Below are positions 37,452 to 46,987 of a stretch of DNA of 64,000 nucleotides, piece after piece. How positions within the stretch are numbered: position 1 is the first letter of the stretch; each line of letters opens with the position of its first letter. This DNA comes from an uncultured Pseudomonadota bacterium (GTDB lineage Bacteria; Pseudomonadota; Gammaproteobacteria; Burkholderiales; Rhodocyclaceae). The notes below the pieces were generated by a model. That model had not been told where the DNA came from. It searched no databases and saw nothing but the letters and a program-made list of their open reading frames with translations. Location: contig CAJBDJ010000026.1 in NCBI GenBank assembly GCA_903951825.1, forward strand, positions 55,335 to 119,334, given 5' to 3'. The position numbers were made by a program, and so were the translations under genes.

Positions 37452-38060
37452 TCAGGGGTTTTGGGCAAGGCGGGGCGATTTCTCGTAGTTCCATTGCCCA
37501 TGCCAGGCGGCGCGTACCATGTTCGGGTACTCCGGTTTGCCGAGGCTACCGTTATATCGGCCAAGGGCGCGGTAAAGGTCGCCTTTTTCAATATCCAGAT
37601 AATGCCGCAGGATGGTACAGCCGTAGCGCAGGTTGGTGCGCAGGTCGAACAGGCTGTCTTCCGGGCGCCCCAATAATCTCAGCCAAAAAGGCATGACCTG
37701 CATGTAGCCCCGGGCGCCGGCTGATGAAACGGCATATTTCCGAAAGCCCGATTCGACTTGTATCAACCCGAGAACCAGTTGCGGGTCAAGGCCGGCACGG
37801 GTCGCTTCGTAATGCACGCTGCGCAACAGGTCGAGCCGGTACTCCTGATTCGGTATGCGCTTTTCCAGGCGGCGGGACATTTCCGATAACCAGTCCACTG
37901 CCTCCATCGGGTTGCGAAAGGAACTGCTCGGCGGCTTCGTGTCGGAGACTGCCTTGTGCAATGCCCCTTGAACGGCGGCTGACAGGGGTTCGTTTTTTTG
38001 CGCCCCGGCCATGGCTGCCGGAGCGACCAAAAAAACTAGGCTCGCAATCAGCCAGCGCAC
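37452..38060 (-). CDS. Lytic transglycosylase (SLT domain), periplasmic
   Basis: This 202-residue protein has a signal peptide ([18 protein letters not shown]). The SLT domain starts with [42 protein letters not shown]; the Glu in QVESGF is the catalytic acid. It cleaves peptidoglycan glycan strands with formation of 1,6-anhydro ends. Its first 13 bases overlap proS, a common betaproteobacterial pairing. Confidence 0.92.
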   Translation of the reverse strand: MRWLIASLVFLVAPAAMAGAQKNEPLSAAVQGALHKAVSDTKPPSSSFRNPMEAVDWLSEMSRRLEKRIPNQEYRLDLLRSVHYEATRAGLDPQLVLGLIQVESGFRKYAVSSAGARGYMQVMPFWLRLLGRPEDSLFDLRTNLRYGCTILRHYLDIEKGDLYRALGRYNGSLGKPEYPNMVRAAWHGQWNYEKSPRLAQNP

Positions 38061-39778
38061 AATTTTTCGTTGATTGCTGAGAGTATCTCGGCCTTGGCAA
38101 TCATTGTCGCCTCAGCGTCAAGCCGCCCCTTGTATTCGAACAGCCCCTCTTTCAGGCCGCGCTCGCCGATGACGATACGGTGCGGAATGCCGATCAGTTC
38201 CATGTCGGCAAACATCACCCCCGGGCGCTCATTGCGATCATCGAGAACGGCATCGATACCGGCGGTCTTGAGTTGGCCGTATAGTTCATCGGCGGCAACC
38301 CGCACTGCCGCACTCTTGTGATACCCCATCGGCACGATGCAAACCGTGAAGGGAGCAATCGCCGGTGGCAGAAAAATGCCTTTTTCGTCATTGCCCTGTT
38401 CGATTGCCGCGCCAACAATGCGCGAAACCCCAATCCCGTAGCAGCCCATTTCCATGGTTTGACTCTTGCCGTTTTCGTCGAGGTAATTGCAGTTCAACGC
38501 CGCAGCATATTTTTGGCGCAACTGAAAAATATGGCCGACCTCGATGCCGCGACATAGCTCAAGCTGGCCTTTTCCGTCCGGCGAGAGATCGCCGGCGACG
38601 ACATTACGCAGATCGGCAATTTGCGGCTCTGGCAAGTCGCGGCCGAAATTGACGCCGCTCAGGTGAAACCCGGCTTCGTTGGCGCCACAAATAAAATCAC
38701 TCATGACAGCGACCGAGCGGTCGGCAAAAACCAGTACTTTTTCCGGCTTGACCGCAACCGGCCCGATATAACCAGGTTTGCAGCCGAGGTGGTCTTCGAC
38801 CTCGGCCTCTGTTGCAAAGCGAAATGGGGAAATGGCGGCAATTTTGCCGGCCTTGATTTCGTTGAGTTCGTGGTCACCACGCAGCAACAACAGGGCGAAG
38901 GCTTGGCTGCCGTCTTCTTTTTCGCTGAATACGGCGATTGACTTGACCACTCGGCTCAGGGGCTCACCGAGGAACCCGGCAACATCGACACAGGCCGTTT
39001 GACCCGGCGTGGCGACTTTTTCCATTCCTTTGCTCGCTGCCAGTCGGGTTGATGATGGCGCCAGCGCTTCTGCCAACTCAACGTTGGCGGCGTAGTCGGA
39101 CTCCGGGCAAAAGGCGATGTCATCTTCGCCGGAGTCGGCGAGGACATGAAACTCATGCGAACCGGTGCCGCCGATCGAACCAGTGTCAGCGGCAACCGCA
39201 CGAAACTTGAGGCCGAGGCGATTGAATATCTTGGTATAGGTGGCGTACATCTTGCCGTATTCGCGCACCAGGTCATCGAAGGAGGTATGAAATGAGTAAC
39301 CGTCCTTCATCAAAAATTCGCGTCCCCGCATGACGCCGAAGCGTGGACGAATCTCGTCGCGGAACTTGGTCTGAATCTGGTAAAGGTGGATCGGCAACTG
39401 GCGATAACTTTTTACATCGCGGCGAACGACATCGGTGATGACTTCCTCGTGGGTCGGTCCAATGACGAATTCACGCTGATGACGATCCTTGAAGCGCAAC
39501 AACTCCGGGCCGTATTGCTCCCAGCGTCCCGATTCTTGCCACAATTCTGCGGGCTGCACTGCGGGCATCAGCAATTCGAGAGCGCCGGCATGGTTCATCT
39601 CGTCGCGGACAATGCTTTCCACTTTGCGCAAGACGCGCAGGCCGAGCGGCATCCAGGTGTAAATTCCAGCGGCGGCACGTTTGATGTAGCCGGCTCGCAA
39701 CATCATTTTTTGACTGATGACTTCAGCGTCAGCAGGGGCTTCTTTGAGCGTGCTGAAAAAAAATTGCGATGTGCGCAT
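38048..39778 (-). CDS. proS: Prolyl-tRNA synthetase
   Basis: Starting at [10 protein letters not shown] the protein has 576 residues, the bacterial ProRS type. Motif 2 ([26 protein letters not shown]) is present, then the INS editing domain and the anticodon domain. Motif 3 is [17 protein letters not shown]. The eight upstream residues of the track ORF are dropped. It is divergent from rppH across 111 bases. Confidence 0.97.
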   Translation of the reverse strand: MRTSQFFFSTLKEAPADAEVISQKMMLRAGYIKRAAAGIYTWMPLGLRVLRKVESIVRDEMNHAGALELLMPAVQPAELWQESGRWEQYGPELLRFKDRHQREFVIGPTHEEVITDVVRRDVKSYRQLPIHLYQIQTKFRDEIRPRFGVMRGREFLMKDGYSFHTSFDDLVREYGKMYATYTKIFNRLGLKFRAVAADTGSIGGTGSHEFHVLADSGEDDIAFCPESDYAANVELAEALAPSSTRLAASKGMEKVATPGQTACVDVAGFLGEPLSRVVKSIAVFSEKEDGSQAFALLLLRGDHELNEIKAGKIAAISPFRFATEAEVEDHLGCKPGYIGPVAVKPEKVLVFADRSVAVMSDFICGANEAGFHLSGVNFGRDLPEPQIADLRNVVAGDLSPDGKGQLELCRGIEVGHIFQLRQKYAAALNCNYLDENGKSQTMEMGCYGIGVSRIVGAAIEQGNDEKGIFLPPAIAPFTVCIVPMGYHKSAAVRVAADELYGQLKTAGIDAVLDDRNERPGVMFADMELIGIPHRIVIGERGLKEGLFEYKGRLDAEATMIAKAEILSAINEKLCAG

Positions 39779-39889
39779 GGGATGCCCTTGAATTCGTTGC
39801 AAAAGCCGGATTTTACATGCCGCACCTTCTTTGCAAGCGGCCGGGCTTTGTGAAAGAATCAGGGCAACCGTTAATTAATCAGGATTTTT

Positions 39890-40417
39890 ATGCTCGACCG
39901 TGAAGGCTACCGCCCCAACGTCGGCATTATTCTTTGTAACGCCAACAACGAGGTTTTCTGGGGTAAGCGCATACGTGAGCATTCGTGGCAGTTTCCGCAA
40001 GGTGGCATCAAGCGCGGAGAAACGCCGGAGCAGGCCATGTTCCGCGAACTACACGAGGAAGTCGGGCTGCGACCCGAGCATGTACGCATTCTGGGACGAA
40101 CCCGTGGTTGGTTGCGTTATGAAGTGCCGACACACTGGATCAAGCGCGAATGGCGCGGATCTTATAAAGGGCAAAAACAGATATGGTTTTTGCTACGCCT
40201 CGTTGGCCGTGACAGCGATGTGTCCCTGCGCGCGACCAGTAAGCCGGAGTTCGATGCCTGGCGATGGAACGAGTATTGGGTGCCGCTGGATGCGGTCATC
40301 GAATTCAAGCGCACTGTTTACGAACAAGCGCTTAGTGAACTAGTGCGTTTTCTCGGTGGCAAGTTTCGGCATACATCGGCCGGCGCCGAGACATCTCCTT
40401 CCGTGGAAAAGGGTTAG
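39890..40417 (+). CDS. rppH: RNA pyrophosphohydrolase RppH (Nudix)
   Basis: This 175-residue Nudix hydrolase removes pyrophosphate from mRNA 5' ends to start decay. It begins [17 protein letters not shown]. The Nudix box [22 protein letters not shown] is intact. [29 protein letters not shown] is the RppH-specific region. It leads an rppH-CNP1-coq7 run on plus. Confidence 0.97.
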   Translation: MLDREGYRPNVGIILCNANNEVFWGKRIREHSWQFPQGGIKRGETPEQAMFRELHEEVGLRPEHVRILGRTRGWLRYEVPTHWIKREWRGSYKGQKQIWFLLRLVGRDSDVSLRATSKPEFDAWRWNEYWVPLDAVIEFKRTVYEQALSELVRFLGGKFRHTSAGAETSPSVEKG

Positions 40418-40421
40418 TACT

Positions 40422-40949
40422 TTGGCCGCCGGCTTGAAATTTGGTTTGAACATCGCGATGTCTCTTGTATTCGTCTTCTCGGCGCTTGCCGCCGAGTTTG
40501 AGAGAGACTATGAAGTCAAGGCGTGGGTGGAGACTGCTCTTGATTTACCCGCGGCTCCGCGCCAGAGTGACCTTGTCGGGTTTTATGTCAGTTCTGCTAC
40601 CGAACACCTTTTTTTTGTTGATGCCTCCAGTCTTTCTGTCGGAGAGGACGGTGTCGTGCGTTACGTTTTAGTCGTTCAGACGATGGGCGGGGCACGCAAT
40701 GTCAGTTATGAAGGTATCCGCTGCCTGACGCGCGAACACCGAATTTACGCCGCCGGTCGGCGCGATGGCTCCTGGTCAATGTCACGGAATAACGAATGGA
40801 CAAAAATTCAGGATGCTGTCGCCAATCGTTATAACGCAGCACTTTTTCTGGATTATTTTTGTCCCTCCGGAGGCATCGTGAAAAATGCTGAAGAAGCTCG
40901 GACAGCGCTGCGCAGTGGCGGTCACCGCGAAACAATTCTGGTGCAGTAA
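40422..40949 (+). CDS. CNP1-like family secreted protein
   Basis: I start this at TTG 40422, four bases after rppH, because that gives a complete signal peptide (basic start, then [18 protein letters not shown]) and AAAAGGG lies upstream. The next ATG (40458) would leave the signal peptide without its positive N-region. The mature part of about 150 residues carries [20 protein letters not shown] and [14 protein letters not shown], the CNP1-like family pattern. The function is unknown. Its stop overlaps the coq7 start (TAATG). Confidence 0.8.
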   Translation: MAAGLKFGLNIAMSLVFVFSALAAEFERDYEVKAWVETALDLPAAPRQSDLVGFYVSSATEHLFFVDASSLSVGEDGVVRYVLVVQTMGGARNVSYEGIRCLTREHRIYAAGRRDGSWSMSRNNEWTKIQDAVANRYNAALFLDYFCPSGGIVKNAEEARTALRSGGHRETILVQ

Positions 40950-41572
40950 TGTCATTTGATAATGTGATTTTTGAATTCGATCGCGCCTTGCGAACAGTGT
41001 TTGCCAACTCCCGCAGTCAACGACCCGTGCCGGGCAATGATGTCCCGGAGGCCGTGATGTCTGCCGAAGAGAAGGCTCATGCCTGTGGGTTGATGCGCGT
41101 GAATCACTGCGGTGAAATTTGTGCGCAAGCCCTTTATCAGGGGCAGGTGCTGACGTCGCGGGATGCTGCAGTGCGGGACGCCCTGCGCGGTGCCGCCGAC
41201 GAAGAAACCGAGCATCTGGCGTGGACGGAGCAACGAATAGCCGAGTTGAATGGCCGTAAAAGCCTGTTGAATCCCTTTCTTTACCTAGGGGCACTGACAC
41301 TCGGGGTGGTTGCCGGTGTGCTCGGCGATAAATGGAATCTTGGATTTCTTGCCGAGACCGAGCGCCAAGTGGAGGCTCACCTTGATAGTCACCTGGTTTC
41401 GTTGCCTGAGCAAGATTTACGTTCGCGCCACATCGTTGATCAGATGCGCCTCGACGAAATTAGTCATGCCGAAACGGCGGTTCGGCTTGGCGCCGCAGAA
41501 CTGCCACCGATCGCTGTCAAGGCAATGAAACTCAGCGCCAGGTTGATGACCGAGACGACCTACCGTATCTGA
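40949..41572 (+). CDS. coq7: Demethoxyubiquinone hydroxylase Coq7
   Basis: This 207-residue di-iron monooxygenase performs the penultimate hydroxylation of ubiquinone synthesis. Ligand motifs are [32 protein letters not shown] and [14 protein letters not shown]. Short hydrophobic helices ([18 protein letters not shown]) suggest peripheral membrane binding. It is a Coq7 rather than UbiF type, as in most betaproteobacteria. Translation is coupled to the CNP1 gene. Confidence 0.95.
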   Translation: MSFDNVIFEFDRALRTVFANSRSQRPVPGNDVPEAVMSAEEKAHACGLMRVNHCGEICAQALYQGQVLTSRDAAVRDALRGAADEETEHLAWTEQRIAELNGRKSLLNPFLYLGALTLGVVAGVLGDKWNLGFLAETERQVEAHLDSHLVSLPEQDLRSRHIVDQMRLDEISHAETAVRLGAAELPPIAVKAMKLSARLMTETTYRI

Positions 41573-41585
41573 CTCATCGAGTGTG

Positions 41586-42014
41586 TCAGCCCTCTTCGAT
41601 TATCTCGAAGTCGTGGGTAATTTCGGCTGTCTTGGCAATCATGATTGACGCCGAGCAGTATTTTTCTTTGGAAAGCTCGATAGCCCGCGCAACGGCATCG
41701 GGCTTGAGTTGCTTGCCCTTCACCAGATAATGAAAGTGGATATGGGTGAACACCTTCGGGTCTGCTTCAGCGCGTTCGGCTTGCAGGCGAACCTCGCATC
41801 CACTGACTGAATGTCGTCCCTTCTTGAGGATCAGTACGACATCAAAAGCGGTGCAGCCGCCAGTACCGGCGAGCACCATTTCCATTGGCCGAAAGCCGAG
41901 GTTTCGGCCGCCGGCTTCCGCTGCGCCATCCATCACCAGCGCATGCCCGCTCCCACTTTCGGCAACAAAAGCCATGCCGGCGGCTTCTCCCATCCATCTT
42001 ACTGTGCAGTCCAT
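41586..42014 (-). CDS. OsmC-family protein (YhfA-like)
   Basis: This 142-residue protein has MEMVLAGTGGCTAFDVVLILKKGR, in which the conserved Cys of the OsmC/Ohr fold is seen, and a second Cys in SKEKYCSASIMI. The pair forms the thiol peroxidase site in OsmC/Ohr; the YhfA branch has similar residues but an uncertain substrate. It is monocistronic. Confidence 0.9.
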   Translation of the reverse strand: MDCTVRWMGEAAGMAFVAESGSGHALVMDGAAEAGGRNLGFRPMEMVLAGTGGCTAFDVVLILKKGRHSVSGCEVRLQAERAEADPKVFTHIHFHYLVKGKQLKPDAVARAIELSKEKYCSASIMIAKTAEITHDFEIIEEG

Positions 42015-42130
42015 TGATATCCCTCCGAGTAAATTTCATTCTACCGTATGCCCTCACCAGAGGTCGGATGCGGCGGATTGCTGCGGCGCATCAATTTTCT
42101 TTATATTCCCCGGTTTTTTGAGGGCTTGCG

Positions 42131-42235
42131 CTTTTTAAAAATGTGACTTTAGTTAATTAAAAAATAAAAAAACTTTGTTAATCAATGTTTTATAGTTTAT
42201 TTTATAAATTTATTAATTAATTTGTAAATTAATGA
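42131..42235. other. Extremely AT-rich stretch upstream of the predicted small RNA
   Basis: About 100 bases are almost entirely A and T (for example TTAATTAAAAAATAAAAAA and TTTATTAATTAATTTG) in an otherwise GC-rich window. A possible promoter TTGTTA-17-TATTTT lies at 42175-42203. The stretch is in the 473-base gap between osmC and gloA. It could act as UP element or H-NS-type silencer site. Confidence 0.6.
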
Positions 42236-42289
42236 CGCGATGCATCAAATATATTGTTTTCTTGCTTCGAGAGGTGCAGAATAAGAACC

Positions 42290-42392
42290 ATTGGAACGGC
42301 AAGAAGGCAATTTTTCTGCGGTTCGTATTTGTCTCCTCCACCCTCCTCCTTTGGTGTGGATTTAGCGCGGCTCACCGAGCCGCGTTTTTTTT
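42290..42392 (+). ncRNA. Predicted small RNA with CTCCTCCTTT anti-Shine-Dalgarno loop
   Basis: Three hairpins can be drawn. The first is GAACGGC/GCGGTTC (one mismatch). The second is CACC-CTCCTCCTTT-GGTG, whose loop contains CCTCCTTT, the same sequence as the 16S rRNA anti-SD tail. The third is an 8-bp stem CGCGGCTC/GAGCCGCG followed by eight Ts (42366-42392), a first-rate intrinsic terminator. No ORF with coding character covers it, and both flanking genes are on minus. A promoter TTGTTT-17-CAGAAT would start it near 42290; the AT-rich island offers an earlier one. It resembles in design the C-rich-loop regulatory RNAs such as Neisseria RcoF/NmsR and alphaproteobacterial cuckoo RNAs. Confidence 0.68.
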
Positions 42393-42487
42393 GCCAAAGG
42401 CGCCGCAGACATTACGGCGCAATAGCTTAAGTCCAGCGAACTCGCCTTCTCGAACGACTAACAGCGACGACTTCGGCGCCTCACAGA

Positions 42488-42880
42488 TCACGCACGGGAT
42501 TGAGTCTGTATCAGTTCGACCTTGTAGCCGTCCGGGTCTTCGACAAAAGCGATGATTGTTTTGCCATGCTTCATCGGCCCCGCTTCGCGCACCACCTTGC
42601 CGCCACGTTTTTTGATTTCGGCGCAGGCAGCGGCGGCATCGGTAACGGCCAGGGCGATGTGCCCGTAGCCGTTACCGAGGTTGTAGGCGGAACAATCCCA
42701 GTTATGCGTGAGTTCAAGCACACAGCCTTCGGCCTCCGGGGCGTAGCCGACAAAAGCCAGGGTGAATCGACCCTCGGGGTAATCCGTACGACGTAGTAAT
42801 TGCATTCCGAGAATCTCGGTGTAGAAGGCGATTGAGCGATCGAGGTGGCCGACGCGAAGCATGGTGTGCAGGATACGCAT
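42488..42880 (-). CDS. gloA: Lactoylglutathione lyase (glyoxalase I)
   Basis: This 130-residue metalloenzyme isomerises the methylglyoxal-glutathione adduct. It begins [26 protein letters not shown] (metal His). [16 protein letters not shown] and [13 protein letters not shown] supply the other His and Glu ligands. The short form matches the nickel-type bacterial enzyme. It is last in the glyQ operon, 9 bases after the metallopeptidase gene. Confidence 0.96.
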   Translation of the reverse strand: MRILHTMLRVGHLDRSIAFYTEILGMQLLRRTDYPEGRFTLAFVGYAPEAEGCVLELTHNWDCSAYNLGNGYGHIALAVTDAAAACAEIKKRGGKVVREAGPMKHGKTIIAFVEDPDGYKVELIQTQSRA

Positions 42881-42889
42881 GAAAAATCC

Positions 42890-43609
42890 TTAAAAATTGG
42901 GCAGTTGTGGCGCTGTTTGGCGAAGTTCCCGCCGGCGGGTGCGCCAGTCGGGGCAGATTTGTGCAACGACTGACCAGAATCTGTGGCTGTGGTTCATCTC
43001 TTTGAGGTGCGCGAGTTCGTGACAAACCACGTAGTCGAGAATCGATAGCGGCATCAAAATCAGCCGCCAGTTGAGGGCAATACTTCCGTGCGGACTGCAA
43101 CTGCCCCAGCGTGTTCGAGCCGAAGAGAGGCGTAGCGGTGGTGTTGCGACGCCGAGTTCGGACGCGTAAATGGTCAGACGTTCGGCAACAACATGGCGGG
43201 CTTTTTCACGCAGGGCGGTGTTGAGCAGATTTCCGGCATTGACTTTGGTCGTTGGCCGCAGATGCAGAGCGCCGCCGCTGAATTCCCAGTGCGGGCGGTC
43301 ACTCTGGGTGATGCGGACGGTCAATGGCGCACCGAGGATGGAAATTACACAGCCATCAGTGATTTCATGCTTTTGTGCGATGGGGCGCGTCTGCCAGTCG
43401 GCGAGTTTATCGAGCACCCAGGCGCTGTGCTGGTGGATGAGTTTTTCGATGTCGGCGAGTTGCGCTTTGTGAGGTGCGCCGACGCGCAGGCCGCGCTGGT
43501 CGATCGTCAGGCCGATGGTTCGCCGCTGGCTGCGCCGCAGGTGATAAGTCAGGTCAACGCCGGCAATCGTCAACCTGTGGCTGGCTTCAACTGGCGTCGT
43601 GATGGGCAT
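42890..43609 (-). CDS. YgjP-like zinc metallopeptidase-domain protein (DUF45)
   Basis: From ATG 43609 the protein has 239 residues. The C-terminal part has LDYVVCHELAHLKEMNHSHRFW, a zincin HExxH-type site with the third ligand in NHSHRFW. SSARTRWGSCSPHGSIALNWRLI is the family signature just before it. Substrates are unknown. It overlaps plsC by 23 bases; the track start at 43651 would extend the overlap. Confidence 0.88.
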   Translation of the reverse strand: MPITTPVEASHRLTIAGVDLTYHLRRSQRRTIGLTIDQRGLRVGAPHKAQLADIEKLIHQHSAWVLDKLADWQTRPIAQKHEITDGCVISILGAPLTVRITQSDRPHWEFSGGALHLRPTTKVNAGNLLNTALREKARHVVAERLTIYASELGVATPPLRLSSARTRWGSCSPHGSIALNWRLILMPLSILDYVVCHELAHLKEMNHSHRFWSVVAQICPDWRTRRRELRQTAPQLPNF

Positions 43610-44339
43610 CCGAATAGCGATGCGGCGAGAGTCGGTGCATTTCCGCCTCAATCCAGTCTTCAGCGCGCTGATTGACTTCGATTTCGCTCATCCCAGCTGG
43701 ATCAAACGCCGGACCGATGCTGACGGTAATGATTCCGGGCTTTTTGATAAAAGCCTGACGCGGCCAGAGTTCGCCGGCATTGTGGGCGATCGGCACAACC
43801 CGGCAGCCGACGTGGGTGGCAAGGTGGGCGCCGCCGGCCTTGTAGCGCTTTTTTTGACCCGGCGCGACGCGTGTTCCTTCGGGAAAGATGATTACGTAAA
43901 AACCCTGTTCAAGGCGCTCACGGCCTTGCGTGACCACTTGTTCGAGGGCATCCTTGCCGGCAGCACGATCGATCGAAATCATCTTCATCGCTGCCAGTCC
44001 CCAGCCGAGCAGCGGGATTTTCAATAACTCTTTCTTGAGTACGAAAACGCAATAGGCGCCATTCGGAACGAGATCTTGCAGGGTCATTGTTTCCCATGCC
44101 GACTGGTGTTTGGCGAGAATGAGGCACGCTTGCGGCGGCATGTTTTCAAGGCCGATGACGCGCGGCCGGATGCCAAGCAGATTTTCAACGCCGAATTGAA
44201 TGCCCAGGCGCCACAGTTTGCCTAGCCGATAACCCCAGATTCCGCGCAGCAGAAGGGCTGCGCCGACCACCAGCGGGGCAGTCAGAACTGACCAAGCAAG
44301 CGCCCAGGCCATGAAAACGGTTGAGCGTAGCGCGTTCAT
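43587..44339 (-). CDS. plsC: 1-acyl-sn-glycerol-3-phosphate acyltransferase
   Basis: This 250-residue membrane-associated acyltransferase makes phosphatidic acid. An N-terminal hydrophobic helix is followed by the catalytic block AKHQSAWETM (HX4E in place of the usual HX4D), then FPEGTRVAPGQKKRYKAGGAHLA and VVPIAHNAGELW. Its start overlaps gmhB (ATGA). Confidence 0.93.
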   Translation of the reverse strand: MNALRSTVFMAWALAWSVLTAPLVVGAALLLRGIWGYRLGKLWRLGIQFGVENLLGIRPRVIGLENMPPQACLILAKHQSAWETMTLQDLVPNGAYCVFVLKKELLKIPLLGWGLAAMKMISIDRAAGKDALEQVVTQGRERLEQGFYVIIFPEGTRVAPGQKKRYKAGGAHLATHVGCRVVPIAHNAGELWPRQAFIKKPGIITVSIGPAFDPAGMSEIEVNQRAEDWIEAEMHRLSPHRYSDAHHDAS

Positions 44340-44881
44340 GCTTTTTTGCCGGCCAAAATCCAGTCCACCGCTGCTTCCAGATTGGCGAAGTCACGCGTTC
44401 CCGGTGGCAGATTGCCTTCGGCCAGCGTCTTTTCGCCCTTGCCGGTGCGTACCAGGAGCGGCAGGCATCCGGCGGCAGCGCCGGCCTGCAGGTCGCGCAG
44501 CGAATCACCGATTGCCGGGACGCCTTTGAGGTCGGTATTGAGCGTCGTCGAAATGCGCTTGAACATGCCCGGTTGCGGCTTGCGGCAGTTACATTTGGAG
44601 TCGGCGGTATGTGGGCAATAAAACACGGCATCAATGCGCCCGCCAACGGTAAATAGCGCTTTGTGCATCTTTTCGTGGATGCTGTTGAGGGTGTCCATGT
44701 CGAACAACGAACGTCCGACGCCGGATTGGTTGGTGGCGACGACGACGGTGTAGCCGCTCTGGTTGAGCTTGGCGACCGCTTCCAGACTGCCGGGGATGGG
44801 CTTCCACTCGGCGGGACTCTTGATGAATTGGGCGGAGTCGAAATTGATCACGCCGTCGCGGTCGAGAATGACGAGTTTCAT
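44336..44881 (-). CDS. gmhB: D-glycero-beta-D-manno-heptose 1,7-bisphosphate 7-phosphatase
   Basis: This 181-residue HAD phosphatase of LPS heptose synthesis has motif I ILDRDGVIN, motif II VVATNQSGVGR, the zinc loop CPHTADSKCNCRKP and motif III IGDSLRDLQAG. Its start overlaps the glyS stop. The coupling of an LPS-core gene and plsC to glyQS is a common betaproteobacterial arrangement. Confidence 0.95.
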   Translation of the reverse strand: MKLVILDRDGVINFDSAQFIKSPAEWKPIPGSLEAVAKLNQSGYTVVVATNQSGVGRSLFDMDTLNSIHEKMHKALFTVGGRIDAVFYCPHTADSKCNCRKPQPGMFKRISTTLNTDLKGVPAIGDSLRDLQAGAAAGCLPLLVRTGKGEKTLAEGNLPPGTRDFANLEAAVDWILAGKKA

Positions 44882-46986
44882 GTTGATAGCCTGGACAGAT
44901 CGGCGATCTGGTTCATCGCCAGGTGCAGTTTGGCAAGCAAGCCGAGGCGGTTGGCGCGAATGGTCGGGTCGTCAACATTGACCATCACATCGTCAAAAAA
45001 AGCATCGACAGGCTGACGCAGGGCGGCCAGCGTTTGCAGCGATTCGCTGTAATCGCCGGTGGCAAAGGCGGCGTCGGCTTGCGGCACGACGTCGACAAGC
45101 GCCGCGTGCAGGGCAATTTCGGCGGCTTCCTTGAGCAGTGCGCCATCAACCCAGGGGTCGATGGCGCCATCGACCTTTTTCAGGATATTGCCGACGCGCT
45201 TGTTGGCCGCCGCCAGGGCGGCGGCTTCTGGCAGCGCCGAGAAGGCACGCACGGCGGCCAGGCGCTTGCGAATGTCGCCAAGGCGTTGTGGGCGCTGGCT
45301 GACCACGGCGTCAACTTCCTGCGCCGTATAGCCTTGCTCACGCAGGTTGCCGGCGAGGCGATCGTAGATGAAATCGGCGAGCGCCGATTCCGCTGCCTGA
45401 AAGCCGTCTACCGCGGCAAAGGCGGCAGTGCTGGCAGCCAATAGCGAATTCAGGGGTAAATCGAGATCGCCTTCAGTCAACATGCGGATGATGCCAAGCG
45501 CGTGGCGGCGCAGCGCGAAGGGGTCGCGGTCGCCGGTCGGGATCTGCCCGATACCGAACATGCCGACGAGGGTTTCCAGCTTGTCGGCAAGCGCGACAAT
45601 CGTGCCAACCTGGCCGCGCGGCAGGGCGTCGCCGGCAAAGCGCGGCTTGTAGTGATCCTCGATGGCGTCGGCAATTTCCGCCGAGATGCCGTCGTGCAGC
45701 GCGTAGTAGCGCCCCATGATGCCCTGCAGTTCGGGGAACTCGCCGACCATGTCGGTCAGCAGATCCGCTTTGGCGAGCAGGGCGGCGCGATTGGCTTGCA
45801 GGCCGAGCAAGTCTCCGCCAAGGCGCGTGCCGAGGGTGTTGGCAATCGAACCGACACGCTGGACGCGCTCGCCCTGGGTACCCAGCTTGTTGTGGTAAAC
45901 GACTTTGGCCAAACCCAGAACGCGCGATTCCAGCGAACGTTTGCGATCCTGGTCGAAGAAAAACTTGGCATCGGCGAGGCGCGGGCGGACGACGCGCTCG
46001 TTGCCCCCAATGACGGCCGAGGGGTCGGCCGGATTGATGTTGCTGACGAGCAGGAATTTGTGGGTCAGCTTGCCGGCCTTGTCGAGCAGCGGAAAATATT
46101 TCTGGTTGGCCTTCATCGTCAGAATCAGGCATTCCTGCGGTACCGCCAGATATTCTTCCTCGAACTCGCCGATCAGCACATTCGGGCGCTCGACCAGAGC
46201 AGTCACTTCGTCGAGCAGGGCGTCATCGTCAATCGGCTTGCCGCCGGCGATTGATGCGGCAGCGGCAAGTTGCCGGGCGATCTCGGCGCGGCGCGCGGCA
46301 AAAGAGGCAATCACCGCCCCATCGCTGGCCAGCCGCGCAGCGTATTCGTCGGCGTTGGCAAAGACGACCGGATCGACCGCGGCCTCAAAACGGTGACCGC
46401 GCGTTTGACGGCCGGATGTCAGTCCAAGCAAGGCAAGCGGCACGATTTCGCTGCCGTGCAAGGCCACCAAGCCATGGGCGGGACGAACAAAATTGACGCT
46501 GCTCCAGCCGTCGGCCAACTGGTAGCTCATCACCTTGGGAATCGGCAGCGCGGCGAGCGCCGCTTCCAGCGCTTTTTGCAGGCCGGCCGCCAGTGTTGCA
46601 CCGGCGGCCATGCTGTCGTAGAAAAGAATGTCGGCCTTGCCGTCGTTTTCGCGTCGCAGGCTGGCGACAGCGGAGGCGTCGGCGCCCAGTGCGGCGAGCT
46701 TCTTGAGCAGCGCCGGCGTTGCCTTGCCGCCCGCATCGAGGCCGACGGCAAGCGGCATCAATTTGTGCGCAACCGCCTTGTCGGCAGCCACTGTGGCAAC
46801 CTCGGTGACATGCGCCGCCAGTCGGCGTGGCGAGGCGTAGGCCGTGGCAATCGCCGACGCTGCCGCCAAGCCGCTGTTTTGGAGGGATTGCGTGAGGGTT
46901 TGGGCAAAAACTTCGCCAAGTTTTTTCAGCGCCTTGGGCGGCAGTTCTTCGACGAACAGTTCAACGAGCAGATTTTTTGACGACAT
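44878..46986 (-). CDS. glyS: Glycyl-tRNA synthetase beta subunit
   Basis: Starting at MSSKNLLVELFVEELPPKAL the subunit has 702 residues, as expected for the alpha2beta2 bacterial enzyme. It includes the HD-like and C-terminal anticodon-binding regions (ALLKEAAEIALHAAL and FFDDVMVNVDDPTIRANRL). The 59 extra track residues run back into glyQ. It starts one base after the glyQ stop. Confidence 0.96.
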   Translation of the reverse strand: MSSKNLLVELFVEELPPKALKKLGEVFAQTLTQSLQNSGLAAASAIATAYASPRRLAAHVTEVATVAADKAVAHKLMPLAVGLDAGGKATPALLKKLAALGADASAVASLRRENDGKADILFYDSMAAGATLAAGLQKALEAALAALPIPKVMSYQLADGWSSVNFVRPAHGLVALHGSEIVPLALLGLTSGRQTRGHRFEAAVDPVVFANADEYAARLASDGAVIASFAARRAEIARQLAAAASIAGGKPIDDDALLDEVTALVERPNVLIGEFEEEYLAVPQECLILTMKANQKYFPLLDKAGKLTHKFLLVSNINPADPSAVIGGNERVVRPRLADAKFFFDQDRKRSLESRVLGLAKVVYHNKLGTQGERVQRVGSIANTLGTRLGGDLLGLQANRAALLAKADLLTDMVGEFPELQGIMGRYYALHDGISAEIADAIEDHYKPRFAGDALPRGQVGTIVALADKLETLVGMFGIGQIPTGDRDPFALRRHALGIIRMLTEGDLDLPLNSLLAASTAAFAAVDGFQAAESALADFIYDRLAGNLREQGYTAQEVDAVVSQRPQRLGDIRKRLAAVRAFSALPEAAALAAANKRVGNILKKVDGAIDPWVDGALLKEAAEIALHAALVDVVPQADAAFATGDYSESLQTLAALRQPVDAFFDDVMVNVDDPTIRANRLGLLAKLHLAMNQIADLSRLST

Positions 46987-46987
46987 A

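Noticed and set aside
42232-42555. 107-codon plus ORF starting MTRCIKY
   Set aside because: It runs through the predicted small RNA terminator and into gloA antisense; no ribosome site or protein-like pattern.
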